Below, piece by piece: positions 11,494 to 21,389 of a stretch of DNA of 64,000 nucleotides. The stretch is from positions 1 through 64,000 of the forward strand of contig JANSXZ010000010.1 of NCBI GenBank assembly GCA_024742705.1, in the 5' to 3' direction. How positions within the stretch are numbered: position 1 is the stretch's first letter; each line of letters opens with the position of its first letter. The notes under the pieces were generated by a model. The model saw only the letters and a program-made list of their open reading frames with translations. It was not told where the DNA came from and searched no databases. Origin of the DNA: Paracoccaceae bacterium (GTDB taxonomy: Bacteria > Pseudomonadota > Alphaproteobacteria > Rhodobacterales > Rhodobacteraceae). The translations under genes and the position numbers were made by a program.

Positions 11494-13218
11494 TCAGACC
11501 GGAAGCCCGACGACGAAGCGGGCGCCGAGCGGATCCGAAGTGACATCCGCTTCGGTCGGACGGATGTTCTCGGCCCAGATCACGCCGCCGTGGGCCTCAA
11601 CGATCTGTTTCGAAATGGCCAGACCGAGGCCGGAATTGTTGCCAAAATGCTCATCCGGGCGCTGCGAATAGAAGCGTTTGAAAATCTTCGTGAGAGCCTG
11701 ATCGGGAATGCCCGGCCCGGTGTCTTCGACCACGACCAGCACCCGGTTCTCGCGTTTGCGCGCCCAGACCCGGATCGCGTCGCCATCTTCGCAAAACGAG
11801 ATTGCGTTGGTGATCAGGTTCACGAAAACCTGCGCCAGACGTGCCTCCAGCCCGTGGATCAGCACCGGTTCTTCGGGCATGTCGGTGATATATTCAATGC
11901 CCTTCGACCGGGCGTCATCGCCCAGATATTGATTGAGGTTGTCGAGCATTGTCAGAAGGTTGAATTGCTCTTCCTCTTCCTTGACCAGTTCTGAGTCGAG
12001 CCGCGACGCGTTGGAAATATCGCTGACCAGGCGGTCGAGCCGGCGCACGTCATGCTCGATCACGTCGAGCAGTTTCTCGCGCTGATCCTCGCGTTTCACC
12101 ATTCTCAGGGTGCCCACCGCCGAGCGCAGCGAAGCCAGCGGGTTCTTGATTTCATGGGCGACATCGGCGGCAAACTGTTCGTTGCTGTCGATGCGGTTGT
12201 AGAGCGCGGAAACCATGCCCCGCAACGCGCCGCTGAGACGGCCGATTTCGTCGGGACGAGCCGTCAGGTCGGGTATCCGGATTCGGCCGGGGTTCATCTT
12301 GCGGGCATTGCGATCGCGCCCCAATTCGGCCGCCGCGGCCAGATCGGACAGCGGATTGGCAATGGTCGAGGCCAGCACCAGGCTGAGGCCGATAGAAACC
12401 AGCGTTGCGATCACGAACATCTGCAACACACGTTCGCGCTCTGATCGCACCAGTGCGTCAACCTCGCCCGCCGCGCTGATCACGGCCACCATGCCCAGGG
12501 GCCGATCACCTTGCAGGATCGGTGAAGCGGCGGCGAAAACCGTGCCATCGACGGTGGCGATGTCAGGTTCGAACAGCGAACCCGAGGCCAGCGCCGGCGC
12601 GACCAGGTCCTTCAGCCGGCTCTCGATCGGCGGCAGACTGTCCTGCGGGCCCACGCCCACCATGCCCGAAATACGGGTCCAGGTCGCGGCCAGCGCATCG
12701 GTGATCACCGTGCGGCCGCCTGGCCCCGCGCCTTGCTGCGGCGCGCCCGTGGTATGCGCGATCATGTTGCGCGAGGCGTCGAAAACATAGACTTCGATGC
12801 CGTTGCGCAGGTTCAGGCCCGACAGGGTCTGGGCAACATCCAGCCCCCCGCGCGTGCCCAGAAACATCTGCTCGTCCGGGGGCACCTGCGCCTCGAAGAC
12901 ATCGGCGATCAGTTCTGACTGACTGATAAGGAATACCGACCTTTGGTTGATCAGACTGTCGCGAGATGAATTGAGGTAGAGAATACCGGCCACCATCACG
13001 TTCAACGCAATCAGGTTGAACGTGATGATCTTGCGGGTGAGCGGCGAAGACTTGAACGAAAACAGGCCCTTGTTTGCCCGGCTGGCCCGCATCTCACGTT
13101 CGACCGAGCCGTCCGGCGCGACCCAGTCGTCGCCCAGAACGACATCGCCCGCGTGTACCTCTGGCGGGTTCGCGTCGCGCACGAAAGTCCTTTCAGCAAG
13201 CGCCAATTGTCTTGTCAC
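11494..13218 (-). CDS. chvG: Sensor histidine kinase ChvG
   Basis: A 574-residue membrane kinase, partner of ChvI. A cytoplasmic N-terminal stretch is followed by a membrane segment near residues 64-82, a periplasmic sensor domain with a proline- and glycine-rich loop, a second membrane segment near 265-285, HAMP, then the dimerisation box with the phosphorylated His ([18 protein letters not shown]). The ATPase domain has N ([10 protein letters not shown]), DTGPGIP and GLGLAIS. ChvG-ChvI responds to acid and envelope stress in Agrobacterium and Sinorhizobium. Its start overlaps the chvI stop by 4 bp. Confidence 0.93.
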   Translation of the reverse strand: MTRQLALAERTFVRDANPPEVHAGDVVLGDDWVAPDGSVEREMRASRANKGLFSFKSSPLTRKIITFNLIALNVMVAGILYLNSSRDSLINQRSVFLISQSELIADVFEAQVPPDEQMFLGTRGGLDVAQTLSGLNLRNGIEVYVFDASRNMIAHTTGAPQQGAGPGGRTVITDALAATWTRISGMVGVGPQDSLPPIESRLKDLVAPALASGSLFEPDIATVDGTVFAAASPILQGDRPLGMVAVISAAGEVDALVRSERERVLQMFVIATLVSIGLSLVLASTIANPLSDLAAAAELGRDRNARKMNPGRIRIPDLTARPDEIGRLSGALRGMVSALYNRIDSNEQFAADVAHEIKNPLASLRSAVGTLRMVKREDQREKLLDVIEHDVRRLDRLVSDISNASRLDSELVKEEEEQFNLLTMLDNLNQYLGDDARSKGIEYITDMPEEPVLIHGLEARLAQVFVNLITNAISFCEDGDAIRVWARKRENRVLVVVEDTGPGIPDQALTKIFKRFYSQRPDEHFGNNSGLGLAISKQIVEAHGGVIWAENIRPTEADVTSDPLGARFVVGLPV

Positions 13219-13916
13219 TCTTCGTTGTATCTGTACCCGATGCCATAGAGTGTCTCAATCGCCGAGAATTCCTCGTCGGCGCTGCGCATTTTCTTGCGCA
13301 GCCTCTTGATGTGGCTGTCAATCGTCCGGTCGTCTACATACACCTGATCGTCATAGGCCACGTCCATCAACTGGTCGCGGCTCTTGACGAAACCGGGGCG
13401 CTGCGCGAGCGCCTGAAGCAGCAGAAACTCGGTGACTGTCAACGAAACGTCGCGGCCCTTCCAGCTGACGGAATGGCGCAGCGGATCCATGCGCAGGTGC
13501 CCACGCTCCATGACCTTGGTTTCCGGCGTATCGCCGACAACGTCGCCGTCCATCGCCTCCTGCCGCCGCAGCAGGGCGCGGATCCGTTCGACCAGAAGGC
13601 GTTGCGAAAATGGCTTTTTCACATAGTCGTCGGCGCCCATGCGCAGGCCGAGAACCTCGTCGATCTCGTCGTCCTTAGACGTGAGGAAAATGACGGGCAT
13701 GGTGGTTTTCTGGCGCAGCCGCTGCAGCAGGTCCATGCCGTCCATGCGCGGCATCTTTATGTCCAGAACGGCCATATCCGGCAGCTTCTTGTTGAACGCG
13801 TCCAACGCGGCCTGCCCGTCGTTGTATGTTTCCACTTCAAAGCCTTCGGCTTCGAGAGTCATAGAAACCGACGTCAGGATGTTCCTGTCGTCGTCAACCA
13901 ATGCGATCCTTGACAT
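13215..13916 (-). CDS. chvI: Response regulator ChvI (OmpR family)
   Basis: A 233-residue DNA-binding regulator. The receiver domain has the acidic pocket D8-D10, phosphoacceptor D52 (AVLDIKMP) and the conserved lysine in DDYVKKPF. The C-terminal winged helix ends [14 protein letters not shown]. The ribosome site AAGGG precedes the ATG by eight bases. It is the first gene of the minus-strand cluster and is divergent from pckA, a gene controlled by ChvI in Agrobacterium, so coupling of envelope signalling to gluconeogenesis is plausible. Confidence 0.95.
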   Translation of the reverse strand: MSRIALVDDDRNILTSVSMTLEAEGFEVETYNDGQAALDAFNKKLPDMAVLDIKMPRMDGMDLLQRLRQKTTMPVIFLTSKDDEIDEVLGLRMGADDYVKKPFSQRLLVERIRALLRRQEAMDGDVVGDTPETKVMERGHLRMDPLRHSVSWKGRDVSLTVTEFLLLQALAQRPGFVKSRDQLMDVAYDDQVYVDDRTIDSHIKRLRKKMRSADEEFSAIETLYGIGYRYNEE

Positions 13917-13959
13917 TCCATGTGCCCTTTTACTGCTCTTTACTCGTATTTTTTCGCTG

Positions 13960-13989
13960 AGTATGCGCCTTTTTTCTGGACCGAATCAA
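13960..13989 (-). promoter_or_regulatory. Candidate sigma-70-type promoter for chvI
   Basis: On the minus strand TTGATT (13984-13989) and CATACT (13960-13965) are 18 bases apart, each matching the consensus hexamer at four of six positions. The chvI start codon is about 44 bases downstream. This is a by-eye prediction. Confidence 0.35.
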
Positions 13990-14096
13990 TCATTAACTGC
14001 GAATCACCCCGGCTCCGTGTCGTGATTTGGACAGAAATTCCTTACCAATGACTGAATTGACGCACAGTCACGCCATGGTTCGGCAAACCGGATTCA

Positions 14097-14131
14097 TGGT
14101 TGCGCTAAATGCTGCCGTGGTGGCGCTAACT
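14097..14131 (+). promoter_or_regulatory. Twin LacI-family-like operator sites upstream of pckA
   Basis: Two related 14-mers, TGGTTGCGCTAAAT (14097-14110) and TGGTGGCGCTAACT (14118-14131), are centred 21 bp (two helical turns) apart. Both contain GCGCTAA and resemble a LacI-type palindrome of the form TGTTAGCGCTAACA (10 and 11 of 14 matches). I recall that the Rhodobacter LacI-type regulator CceR controls central carbon genes; whether it binds here is inference. The rest of the chvI-pckA gap (13917-14265) holds no gene that I can support. Confidence 0.45.
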
Positions 14132-14265
14132 GCGCCAAACCCTTCTGTTCATGTCATAAATCGTCATGTTAAGACCGGCGGGCGCAGGGAAGTCGTCAGC
14201 GCCTTCGCGTCACAGCAGCAGCCGCGACCGGGTTCGAACCGGGCGGCCACAGGAGACATGAAATC

Positions 14266-15864
14266 ATGACAACCGGACGGGTAAACCCGAAATTCCGCCT
14301 CGAAGACCAAGGGATCGAGGGCCTGGGCAGCGTCTATTACAACCTGATGGAGCCGGCGCTGGTGCAAACCGCCCTGGCACGGGGCGAAGGCACGCTGGGC
14401 GAGGGCGGAACGTTTCTGGTCACCACCGGCAAGTTCACGGGCCGTTCGCCCAAGGACAAGCATGTGGTCAAATCCGACAGCGTCAAGAAAACCATCTGGT
14501 GGGACAACAACGCCGCCATGTCGCCGGCCGGCTTCGACGCGCTCTATCAGGACATGCTGGAACACATGAAGGGCCGCGACTACTTCGTTCAGGACCTGAC
14601 CGGCGGCGCCGACCCCGAACATGCCATCGACGTGCGCTTTGTAAGCGAACTGGCGTGGCACAACCTGTTCATCCGCCACATGATGCGCCGGCCCGACCGG
14701 GAAGATCTCGACAACTGGACCGCGGATTTTACCGTCATCAATTGCCCCAGTTTCCAGGCCGACCCGAAAAAGCACGACTGCCGCTCGGAAACCGTCATCG
14801 CGATGAACTTCGACCGCAAGCTGATCCTGATCGGTGGCACCGAATACGCCGGCGAAAACAAGAAATCCGTTTTCACCCTGCTGAACTATCTTCTGCCGGA
14901 AAAGGGCATCATGCCGATGCACTGTTCGGCCAACCACGCCACCGGCAACCCGGTCGACACCGCGGTGTTTTTCGGCCTCTCGGGCACGGGCAAGACCACG
15001 CTGTCGGCCGATCCGGCCCGAACGCTGATCGGCGACGACGAACACGGCTGGTCCGATCGCGGCACCTTCAACTTCGAAGGCGGCTGCTATGCCAAGACCA
15101 TCTCGCTCAGCCCCACCGCCGAGCCCGAGATCTACGCCACGACCAAGAAGTTCGGAACCGTGATCGAGAACATGGTGTTTGATCCCGAAACCTTCGCGCT
15201 GGATTTCGAAGACGACAGCCTGACCGCCAACATGCGCTGCGCCTACCCGCTCGAGTATATCTCGAATGCGTCGGCCACCGCCCTGGGCGGCCACCCCAAG
15301 AACATCATCATGCTGACCTGCGATGCCTTCGGCGTGCTGCCGCCGATCGCACGGCTGACCCCGGCGCAGGCGATGTATCACTTCCTGTCGGGCTTCACCT
15401 CGAAGGTGGCCGGAACCGAACGCGGCGTGACCGAACCTGAACCCACCTTCTCCACATGCTTCGGCGCCCCTTTCATGCCGCGCCGTCCCGAAGTCTACGG
15501 CAACCTTCTGCGCGAAAAGATCGCAACCCATGGTGCCACCTGCTGGCTGGTCAACACCGGCTGGACCGGCGGTGCCTATGGCGCAGGCAGCCGCATGCCG
15601 ATCCGCGCAACCCGTGCATTGCTGACGGCGGCGCTGGATGGCAGCCTGGCCAGCGTCAAATACCGCAAGGATCCCAACTTCGGCTTCGAAGTCCCGGTTT
15701 CGGTGTCCGGCGTGGCCGACATCCTGCTCGATCCGCGGCGCACCTGGAACGATCCCCAGGCCTACGACGCCCAGGCGGCCAAACTGGTCGAGATGTTCTC
15801 GAACAACTTCGCCCAGTACCTGCCCTACATCGACGACGACGTGAAAGCCGCCGCCATCGGCTGA
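14266..15864 (+). CDS. pckA: Phosphoenolpyruvate carboxykinase (ATP)
   Basis: A 532-residue ATP-dependent PEPCK that converts oxaloacetate and ATP to PEP, CO2 and ADP, the entry step of gluconeogenesis. The kinase-1 P-loop GLSGTGKT is at 237-244, with the substrate segment TGRSPKDK at 58-65 and kinase-2 LIGDDEHGW after the P-loop. MHCSANHA supplies the Mn-binding histidine. A clear ribosome site AGGAGA precedes the ATG at 14266. A terminator follows at 15909. It is monocistronic and divergent from chvI; twin operator-like sites lie about 150 bases upstream. Confidence 0.97.
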   Translation: MTTGRVNPKFRLEDQGIEGLGSVYYNLMEPALVQTALARGEGTLGEGGTFLVTTGKFTGRSPKDKHVVKSDSVKKTIWWDNNAAMSPAGFDALYQDMLEHMKGRDYFVQDLTGGADPEHAIDVRFVSELAWHNLFIRHMMRRPDREDLDNWTADFTVINCPSFQADPKKHDCRSETVIAMNFDRKLILIGGTEYAGENKKSVFTLLNYLLPEKGIMPMHCSANHATGNPVDTAVFFGLSGTGKTTLSADPARTLIGDDEHGWSDRGTFNFEGGCYAKTISLSPTAEPEIYATTKKFGTVIENMVFDPETFALDFEDDSLTANMRCAYPLEYISNASATALGGHPKNIIMLTCDAFGVLPPIARLTPAQAMYHFLSGFTSKVAGTERGVTEPEPTFSTCFGAPFMPRRPEVYGNLLREKIATHGATCWLVNTGWTGGAYGAGSRMPIRATRALLTAALDGSLASVKYRKDPNFGFEVPVSVSGVADILLDPRRTWNDPQAYDAQAAKLVEMFSNNFAQYLPYIDDDVKAAAIG

Positions 15865-15908
15865 TCGTCGCGCTGCGGCACGGCCTGGCGCCAGACTGTA
15901 AATCGTGC

Positions 15909-15938
15909 AACGCCCCGCTTGCGGGGCGTTTCCTTTTT
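15909..15938 (+). terminator. Rho-independent terminator between pckA and the TauE-type gene
   Basis: AACGCCCCGC / GCGGGGCGTT form a 10-bp inverted repeat around TT, followed by a T-rich tract ending near 15937. It terminates pckA. The minus-strand gene stops at 15947, and the A-rich left flank is weaker as a terminator for that direction. Confidence 0.88.
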
Positions 15939-15946
15939 GCAGACCG

Positions 15947-16717
15947 TCACAGCCCCATCAAACCGCGCCGCAGCAGGTTCAATCCAGCGATCAGCAAAAC
16001 CACCAGTGTCATCCGGCGAAACACCTTCTGATCCACCAGAGGCTGCAACCGCGTGCCCGCCGCCATGCCCAGAAGTGCAGGAACCACCAGAACCGCCGAA
16101 AACGCACCGCTGGGCACCGTCAGAACACCCGATCCCACATGCGCCCCCACCAAAGCGACCGCACCCAGCCCGAAGACCACGCCCTGCACCCGCATCTGAT
16201 CCGCCTTCGGCGTGTTCAGGGCGGTCAGATAGGCCACCGTGGGCGGCCCCCAGATGCCGGACAACCCCCCGAGAAACCCCGCGAGGCTGCCCACCGCTGC
16301 CTCGATCTTCAGGTTGCGCCGCACCATCCGGAACCCCACGCCCAGCAATTGCAGCACGGCGAACACGCAGATCGGGCCACCGATCAGCAGCAGCAGAACC
16401 TCGGGATGCACCACGGTCACCAATTGCGCGCTGCCCAGAAGGAACACCAGGCCAAACCCCAGAAACACCCCGAACTGGCGCACGGAAGCAAGCGCGGCCC
16501 GCCATCCCTGCGCCAGCGACTGAAAGATGTTGGTTGCCACTGTCGGCAGGATCAGCCCGGCCAGGGCCAGTTCCGGCGGCAAGAAGAAGCCCAGCCCCGA
16601 AATCAGCACCATCGGCATGGCAAATCCGACCAATCCCTTGACCAGACCGGCCAGCGCCGCCACGCTCATGGCAATCAACAGGGCGCCGGGTGGCACAAGG
16701 GCAAAGACAACATCCAT
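15947..16717 (-). CDS. TauE/SafE-family membrane permease
   Basis: A 256-residue inner-membrane protein with about seven to eight hydrophobic helices. The repeats VKGLVGFAMPMVLISGL in the first half and LAGFLGGLSGIWGPPTVAYL in the second are the two internal TauE/SafE motifs. Members export sulfite, sulfoacetate or other organic anions. No sulfonate genes are adjacent, so substrate is unknown. It is convergent with pckA and divergent from mcd. Confidence 0.87.
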   Translation of the reverse strand: MDVVFALVPPGALLIAMSVAALAGLVKGLVGFAMPMVLISGLGFFLPPELALAGLILPTVATNIFQSLAQGWRAALASVRQFGVFLGFGLVFLLGSAQLVTVVHPEVLLLLIGGPICVFAVLQLLGVGFRMVRRNLKIEAAVGSLAGFLGGLSGIWGPPTVAYLTALNTPKADQMRVQGVVFGLGAVALVGAHVGSGVLTVPSGAFSAVLVVPALLGMAAGTRLQPLVDQKVFRRMTLVVLLIAGLNLLRRGLMGL

Positions 16718-16863
16718 GCCCTTTCTTATCCGGCACCAACAGCGCCCGACAGCCCAAATCAGGCACGCAATTTTCCGTCATTTCGGCGCATCCCACGGTA
16801 TTTAAGTTGCGCTGCACCTGCAAACGCTCTATCTCCGCCGAAACAGCGATAAGGATGAATTTC

Positions 16864-18549
16864 ATGGCTCATGATGGACAGGATCTGACGATGACCGCTC
16901 CGGTCGTCCTTCCCGATCTTCTGACGCTGACCGCCGCCGCCGTGGCGCCGGTTGAAACCGTTCTGGAACGGGCACGCACCGCGGTGCGCGCGATGGTCAC
17001 CGCCGACGGGCGCGTATCCGCCGGTCTGATCGAGGCGAACCAGACCGCCGCGCACGGCATCGCGTGGCTCGCCACCTATGCCGAAAGCCTGCGGCAGATG
17101 CAAAGCTGGGCAGAGAAACTGGATGCCGAAGGCAAGTTCGGTGAAACCGAGCAGCTGATCCACCAGATCGCCTTCGGCGAATACCTGTGGCAGATCTACG
17201 GTGGTATCCAGATGAACCAGGGCGAGGTTCTGCGCCCGCAGGACATGGGCCTGTCGCAGGACGACATGCGCGCCATGATGGTGCCCGCGGTCCAGAGCCT
17301 GACACAATCCGGCAATACCCAGGCCGCGCGCCTGCGCCTTGTGGCACTGATGCAGGAACACTCGGCCAACATCACCGTCGGCGCCACCGGCCTCGATGAC
17401 GAACTCGAAATGATCCGCGAGCAGTTCCGCCGCTACGCGCTGGAAAAAGTCGAACCCTACGCCCATGACTGGCACCTCAAGGACGAGCTGATCCCGATCG
17501 AGATCATCGAGGAACTGGGCGAAATGGGCGTCTTCGGCCTGACCATCCCCGAAGAATACGGCGGCCTCGGTCTCAGCAAGGCATCGATGTGCGTGGTGTC
17601 CGAGGAATTGTCGCGCGGCTATATCGGCGTGGGATCACTGGCCACTCGGTCGGAAATCGCCGCCGAACTGATCCTCGCGGGCGGCACCGACGCGCAGAAG
17701 GAAAAATGGCTGCCCCGACTGGCCAGCGCGGAAACCCTGCCCACAGCCGTTTTCACCGAACCCAACACCGGCTCCGATCTGGGCTCGCTGCGCACCCGCG
17801 CCGTGCGCGATGGCGACGACTGGAAGATCACCGGCAACAAGACCTGGATCACCCACGCAAGCCGGACCCATGTGATGACGCTTCTGGCACGGACCGATCC
17901 TGAAACCACCGACTACCGCGGCCTGTCGATGTTCCTCGCCGAAAAGACGCCCGGCGACGATGCCAACCCCTTCCCGACGCCCGGCATGACAGGCGGCGAA
18001 ATCGAGGTTCTGGGCTATCGCGGCATGAAGGAGTACGAGCTTGGCTTCGACAATTTCCACGTCAAGGGCGAGAACCTTCTGGGCGGCGAGGAAGGCAAAG
18101 GCTTCAAACAGCTGATGGAAACCTTCGAATCGGCGCGCATCCAGACCGCAGCGCGCGCCGTGGGCGTGGCCGCATCCGCGCTTGATATTTCCATGCAGTA
18201 TGCACAGGACCGCAAGCAGTTCGGCAAGGCGCTGATCGCCTTTCCCCGCGTCGCCAGCAAACTGGCCATGATGGCGGTCGAAACCATGGTGGCACGTCAG
18301 CTTACCTACTTCAGCGCCTTCGAGAAAGACGAAGGCCGGCGCTGCGACGTCGAGGCAGGCATGGCGAAACTGCTCGGCGCGCGCGTCGCCTGGGCGGCAG
18401 CCGACAATGGCCTGCAAATTCATGGCGGCAACGGTTTCGCGCTGGAATACAAGATCTCGCGCGTGCTCTGCGACGCCCGGATCCTGAACATCTTCGAAGG
18501 TGCGGCAGAGATCCAGGCACAGGTCATCGCACGCCGCCTGCTCGGCTGA
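16864..18549 (+). CDS. mcd: (2S)-methylsuccinyl-CoA dehydrogenase (long acyl-CoA dehydrogenase form)
   Basis: A 561-residue acyl-CoA dehydrogenase, about 170 residues longer at the N-terminus than ordinary members. That extension, reading TAVRAMVTADGRVSAGLIE and so on, is characteristic of Mcd, which oxidises methylsuccinyl-CoA to mesaconyl-CoA in the ethylmalonyl-CoA pathway. The dehydrogenase core has TEPNTGSDLGS and KTWITHA around the flavin, DRKQFGKAL, QIHGGNGF, and the catalytic Glu in IFEGAAEIQ. I chose the ATG at 16864, nine bases after AAGG; an ATG at 16855 is also in frame. Electrons should go to EtfAB, encoded at 5.8 kb. Confidence 0.87.
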   Translation: MAHDGQDLTMTAPVVLPDLLTLTAAAVAPVETVLERARTAVRAMVTADGRVSAGLIEANQTAAHGIAWLATYAESLRQMQSWAEKLDAEGKFGETEQLIHQIAFGEYLWQIYGGIQMNQGEVLRPQDMGLSQDDMRAMMVPAVQSLTQSGNTQAARLRLVALMQEHSANITVGATGLDDELEMIREQFRRYALEKVEPYAHDWHLKDELIPIEIIEELGEMGVFGLTIPEEYGGLGLSKASMCVVSEELSRGYIGVGSLATRSEIAAELILAGGTDAQKEKWLPRLASAETLPTAVFTEPNTGSDLGSLRTRAVRDGDDWKITGNKTWITHASRTHVMTLLARTDPETTDYRGLSMFLAEKTPGDDANPFPTPGMTGGEIEVLGYRGMKEYELGFDNFHVKGENLLGGEEGKGFKQLMETFESARIQTAARAVGVAASALDISMQYAQDRKQFGKALIAFPRVASKLAMMAVETMVARQLTYFSAFEKDEGRRCDVEAGMAKLLGARVAWAAADNGLQIHGGNGFALEYKISRVLCDARILNIFEGAAEIQAQVIARRLLG

Positions 18550-18555
18550 TACAAC

Positions 18556-18581
18556 GGGCCGTCCGGTCAGCCGGGCGGCCC
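18556..18581 (+). terminator. Strong hairpin after mcd, without U-tract
   Basis: GGGCCGTCCGG (18556-18566) pairs with CCGGGCGGCCC (18571-18581) over 11 bp with one G-T wobble and a TCAG loop, seven bases after the mcd stop. There is no T run, so it may stabilise the 3' end or be a weak terminator. Confidence 0.55.
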
Positions 18582-18682
18582 CTGTCGGGCACAGGGCGCC
18601 ACCCTGCGGCGGGTTTCGGGCTACCGCCACTATCCCGCCACGCGGTTGCACGCAGCCGCCTCTTGGCCACAGCGCTCGCGGT

Positions 18683-19408
18683 TCACCCGCTTCGGATCAA
18701 CCGTTCCACAAAGCGCGCCCGCGCCGATGGCAACAGCCCCTGCCCGAGACCCGGCGCAAGGTGGTGCTGAAGGAAGTAACCGGTCGTCCCCAATGCCTCG
18801 GCAATCTCGGCATCTCCCGCGTCACCCTGGCCGCGCAGACAAGGGGGCAAAGGCAACAATCGGTCGGCCCACGCACCCGCCCCATCGCGCGAAACCGCGC
18901 GCCCGGTCTTAGGCGACACATAGATCAGCTCGTCGCCCGCCCCCGTCGCCGCGCAGCGCGTCAGGTCCAGACCGTATCCCATGTCCTCCAGCAACGCCAT
19001 TTCCCAACGCAGATAGGCCAACGGCCATATCTCGTCCTGGCCCAACAGGTCCAGCAACTGCTCGCTGCGCTGATACAACAACGAATGCACCTCGCGTTCA
19101 GGCAGGCAAAACGCCAACATCCCTGTCACCGCGTTCAACCCCGCCAGTGACAGCCGCGATCCCATCGCCGCGGCGGCACGGCTGCGCACCGGTTCTACCT
19201 GGTAACTTCCCAGATGGCTCTCCAGGCGCGCCCGCCACAACAGATCGACTTGCGCGCCCGGCTGCAACACAGGGGCGATCTTGCGGCTGGTGCCCCCGCG
19301 CACTATCCCCGCATGACGCCCGTGTTCCCGGGTAAAGGCATCCACGATCGCAGCGGTCTCACCATGCCGGCGCACGGAAAGAACGATACCCTCATCGCGC
19401 CATTCCAC
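18683..19408 (-). CDS. recO: DNA repair protein RecO
   Basis: About 241 residues. RecO loads RecA with RecR at gaps. The N-terminal OB fold opens with [20 protein letters not shown], the usual RecO beginning, and the C-terminal part has [20 protein letters not shown] followed by the family's helical domain. A GTG start at 19408 is required, because the frame upstream runs through the DUF1491 gene; GGGG lies about ten bases before it. It is the last gene of a minus-strand run that starts far upstream with folK/rpoZ/rsh and includes era and rnc. Confidence 0.9.
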   Translation of the reverse strand: MEWRDEGIVLSVRRHGETAAIVDAFTREHGRHAGIVRGGTSRKIAPVLQPGAQVDLLWRARLESHLGSYQVEPVRSRAAAAMGSRLSLAGLNAVTGMLAFCLPEREVHSLLYQRSEQLLDLLGQDEIWPLAYLRWEMALLEDMGYGLDLTRCAATGAGDELIYVSPKTGRAVSRDGAGAWADRLLPLPPCLRGQGDAGDAEIAEALGTTGYFLQHHLAPGLGQGLLPSARARFVERLIRSG

Positions 19409-19412
19409 CCGC

Positions 19413-19742
19413 CTACCCCAGCCCTTCCGCATCCAGCATGTGACGTCCGGCGCGATCCTCGACCTCCAGAACCCAAAGGTCGGGATCAAAGCCGCGCTGC
19501 CGACCGATCGCCGCCTCCACCTCCGCCTCTGGCCCATCCGCCAGATGCACCCAGACCGGGCCGTCGCGATCCGCCGCAAATCCGCGAACATAGGCACGCG
19601 CACTGCCGTCCAGCGTGTTCAACTTGATCAGAACCGCGCCCGCCACATCGTCTCCATGGGCCACGACCATCACGACGATCCCCATGGCCTCCAACCGCCG
19701 GCGATAGGCATCCACCCAGAACCGCGCTGCCAGACGGGTCAC
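19413..19742 (-). CDS. DUF1491 family protein
   Basis: About 109 residues: [21 protein letters not shown] then [21 protein letters not shown], the DUF1491 pattern, often next to recO in alphaproteobacteria. Function unknown. The GTG at 19742 follows AAGGGGG with ideal spacing and gives the usual family length; an ATG at 19814 would add 24 residues and overlap era. The ribosome site lies in the tail of a degenerate repeat element (19747-19783). Confidence 0.82.
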   Translation of the reverse strand: MTRLAARFWVDAYRRRLEAMGIVVMVVAHGDDVAGAVLIKLNTLDGSARAYVRGFAADRDGPVWVHLADGPEAEVEAAIGRQRGFDPDLWVLEVEDRAGRHMLDAEGLG

Positions 19743-19746
19743 ACGG

Positions 19747-19783
19747 CCCCCTTCATCTTGCCCGGAAAACTCCCCCCGGAGGG
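19747..19783 (-). repeat. Degenerate copy C of the palindromic intergenic element
   Basis: Read on the minus strand, CCCTCCGGGGGGAG, GTTTTCCGGGCAAG and ATGAAGGG follow one another, in the order and spacing of the core and tail of copies A and B (CCCCCGGGATATTTCCGG, then GCGAAAGGAAACGGG). It lies between era and the DUF1491 gene, and its AAGGG end doubles as the DUF1491 ribosome site. Similarity is partial. Confidence 0.5.
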
Positions 19784-19800
19784 TCGACAGGCCAAGGGGC

Positions 19801-20706
19801 TCACCCGTCGCCATCCCTGAACTCCAGACCCATCTCTTCGTAGCGCTCCGCCTCGTCCAGCCAGCCGGGTCGCACTTTCACCTGCAAGAACAGGTGCACC
19901 CGACGCCCCAGAAACGCCTCCAGTTCCTCGCGCGCCGCCGTCGACACCGCCTTGATCGTTTCGCCCCGCGCGCCCAGAACGATACCCTTGTGCCCGTCGC
20001 GCACCACATAGATCAACTGGTCGATGCGGGCCGAACCGTCCTTGCGCTCTTCCCAGTTCTCGGTTTCCACCGTCATCTGATAGGGCAGTTCCTGATGCAA
20101 CCGCAGTGTCAGCTTTTCGCGGGTCATCTCCGCCGCGATCATCCGCATCGGCAGGTCGGCGATCTGGTCTTCGGGATAGAGCCACGGCCCCTCCGGTACC
20201 GCCTGTGCCAGCCATTCCCGCAGCGCCGCAACGCCATGCCCCTTTTCGGCGGATATCATGAAGGTTTCGACAAACCCGAACCGCGTGTTCAGATCCTGGG
20301 CCAGACCCAGCAGAACCTCGGCACGCACCCTGTCGATCTTGTTGATGGCCAGCGCCACGGGCCGGTCCGCGGCGATCTCGGACAGGGTTTCGAGAATCCG
20401 CGCCACGCCTTCGGTCACCCCACGCTGCGCTTCGACCAGCAAGACCACCACATCGGCGTCCGCGGCGCCACCCCAGGCCGCTGCCACCATCGCGCGGTCC
20501 AGTCTGCGACGGGGCTGAAACAGGCCCGGCGTATCCACGAACACGATCTGGCTTTCGCCTTCCAGCGCCACGCCGCGGATCCGCGTGCGCGTGGTCTGCA
20601 CCTTGTGGGTCACGATCGACACCTTGGCGCCGACCATGCGGTTCAGAAGGGTTGACTTGCCCGCGTTGGGCTCTCCGATCAGGGCGACAAATCCGGCCTT
20701 GGTCAT
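19801..20706 (-). CDS. era: GTPase Era
   Basis: A 301-residue ribosome-assembly GTPase. G1 is GEPNAGKST, then [11 protein letters not shown] (G2), DTPGLF (G3) and NKIDRV (G4), and the C-terminal KH domain contains [18 protein letters not shown]. It binds the 3' end of 16S rRNA. The ATG at 20706 overlaps the rnc stop as ATGA, coupling the two, as in the widely conserved lepB-rnc-era-recO order seen here. Confidence 0.96.
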   Translation of the reverse strand: MTKAGFVALIGEPNAGKSTLLNRMVGAKVSIVTHKVQTTRTRIRGVALEGESQIVFVDTPGLFQPRRRLDRAMVAAAWGGAADADVVVLLVEAQRGVTEGVARILETLSEIAADRPVALAINKIDRVRAEVLLGLAQDLNTRFGFVETFMISAEKGHGVAALREWLAQAVPEGPWLYPEDQIADLPMRMIAAEMTREKLTLRLHQELPYQMTVETENWEERKDGSARIDQLIYVVRDGHKGIVLGARGETIKAVSTAAREELEAFLGRRVHLFLQVKVRPGWLDEAERYEEMGLEFRDGDG

Positions 20707-21389
20707 GCTTCGCTCTCCAGATGCGCAAGCAATTGCGCGGCGGCGGCCTGTTCGGCCTGACGTTTCGATCCCGCGCTGGCCATGGCTTCGGCGCCTGTTT
20801 CCAGCCGCGCGCGAATGGTGAAAACCGGGGCGTGATCGGGGCCACTGCGGGCGGTTTCGGTATAGGCCGGCGGCGCCATCCCGCGCGCCTGCGCCCACTC
20901 CTGCAACGCGGTCTTCGGGTCGCGGGCATCATCCTCGACCCGACCGACCCGCGCGTCCCACAGCCGCAGGATCATCGCCTTGGCGGCATCGAATCCGGCA
21001 TCCAGATAGACGGCAGCGATCACCGCTTCCATCGCATCGCCCAGAAGCGCCTGCTTGCGCCGACCGCCTGACATCATCTCGGAGCGGCCCAGCTTCAGCA
21101 CCGCGCCCAGATCGATGGCGCGGGCCACATCGGCGCATGTTTCCTTGCGCACCAGTGCGTTGTAGCGCGGGGCCAGCTGGCCTTCGGTGGCCGCCGGATC
21201 ATGCGCCAGAAGCGTCTCGGCCAGAACCAGCCCGAGAACCCTGTCGCCCAGAAACTCGAGCCGCTGGTTGTGGCTGCGCGTGGGCGACGACATCGACGCG
21301 TGGGTCACGGACTGAATCAGAAGTTCGGGTTTGGCAAAGCTGTGCCCGATGCGACGTTCGAACGCCTTCAGTTCGGCCGACAGCTTCAC
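20703..21389 (-). CDS. rnc: Ribonuclease III
   Basis: A 228-residue double-strand-specific RNase for rRNA and mRNA processing. The signature [11 protein letters not shown] is near residues 43-53, the second catalytic region is [16 protein letters not shown], and a dsRNA-binding domain ends the protein ([11 protein letters not shown] through [14 protein letters not shown]). Start and stop overlap lepB and era by 4 bp each. Confidence 0.96.
   Translation of the reverse strand: MKLSAELKAFERRIGHSFAKPELLIQSVTHASMSSPTRSHNQRLEFLGDRVLGLVLAETLLAHDPAATEGQLAPRYNALVRKETCADVARAIDLGAVLKLGRSEMMSGGRRKQALLGDAMEAVIAAVYLDAGFDAAKAMILRLWDARVGRVEDDARDPKTALQEWAQARGMAPPAYTETARSGPDHAPVFTIRARLETGAEAMASAGSKRQAEQAAAAQLLAHLESEA

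Noticed and set aside
14221..14245. GGTTCGAACC, like a tRNA T-arm, in the pckA leader
   Set aside because: It is a 10-base perfect palindrome, but no acceptor, D or anticodon arms can be drawn around it, and pckA starts 25 bases later.
14164..15531. 455-codon open frame antisense to pckA
   Set aside because: pckA is certain; the antisense protein has Gly/Arg/His-rich composition and no motif.
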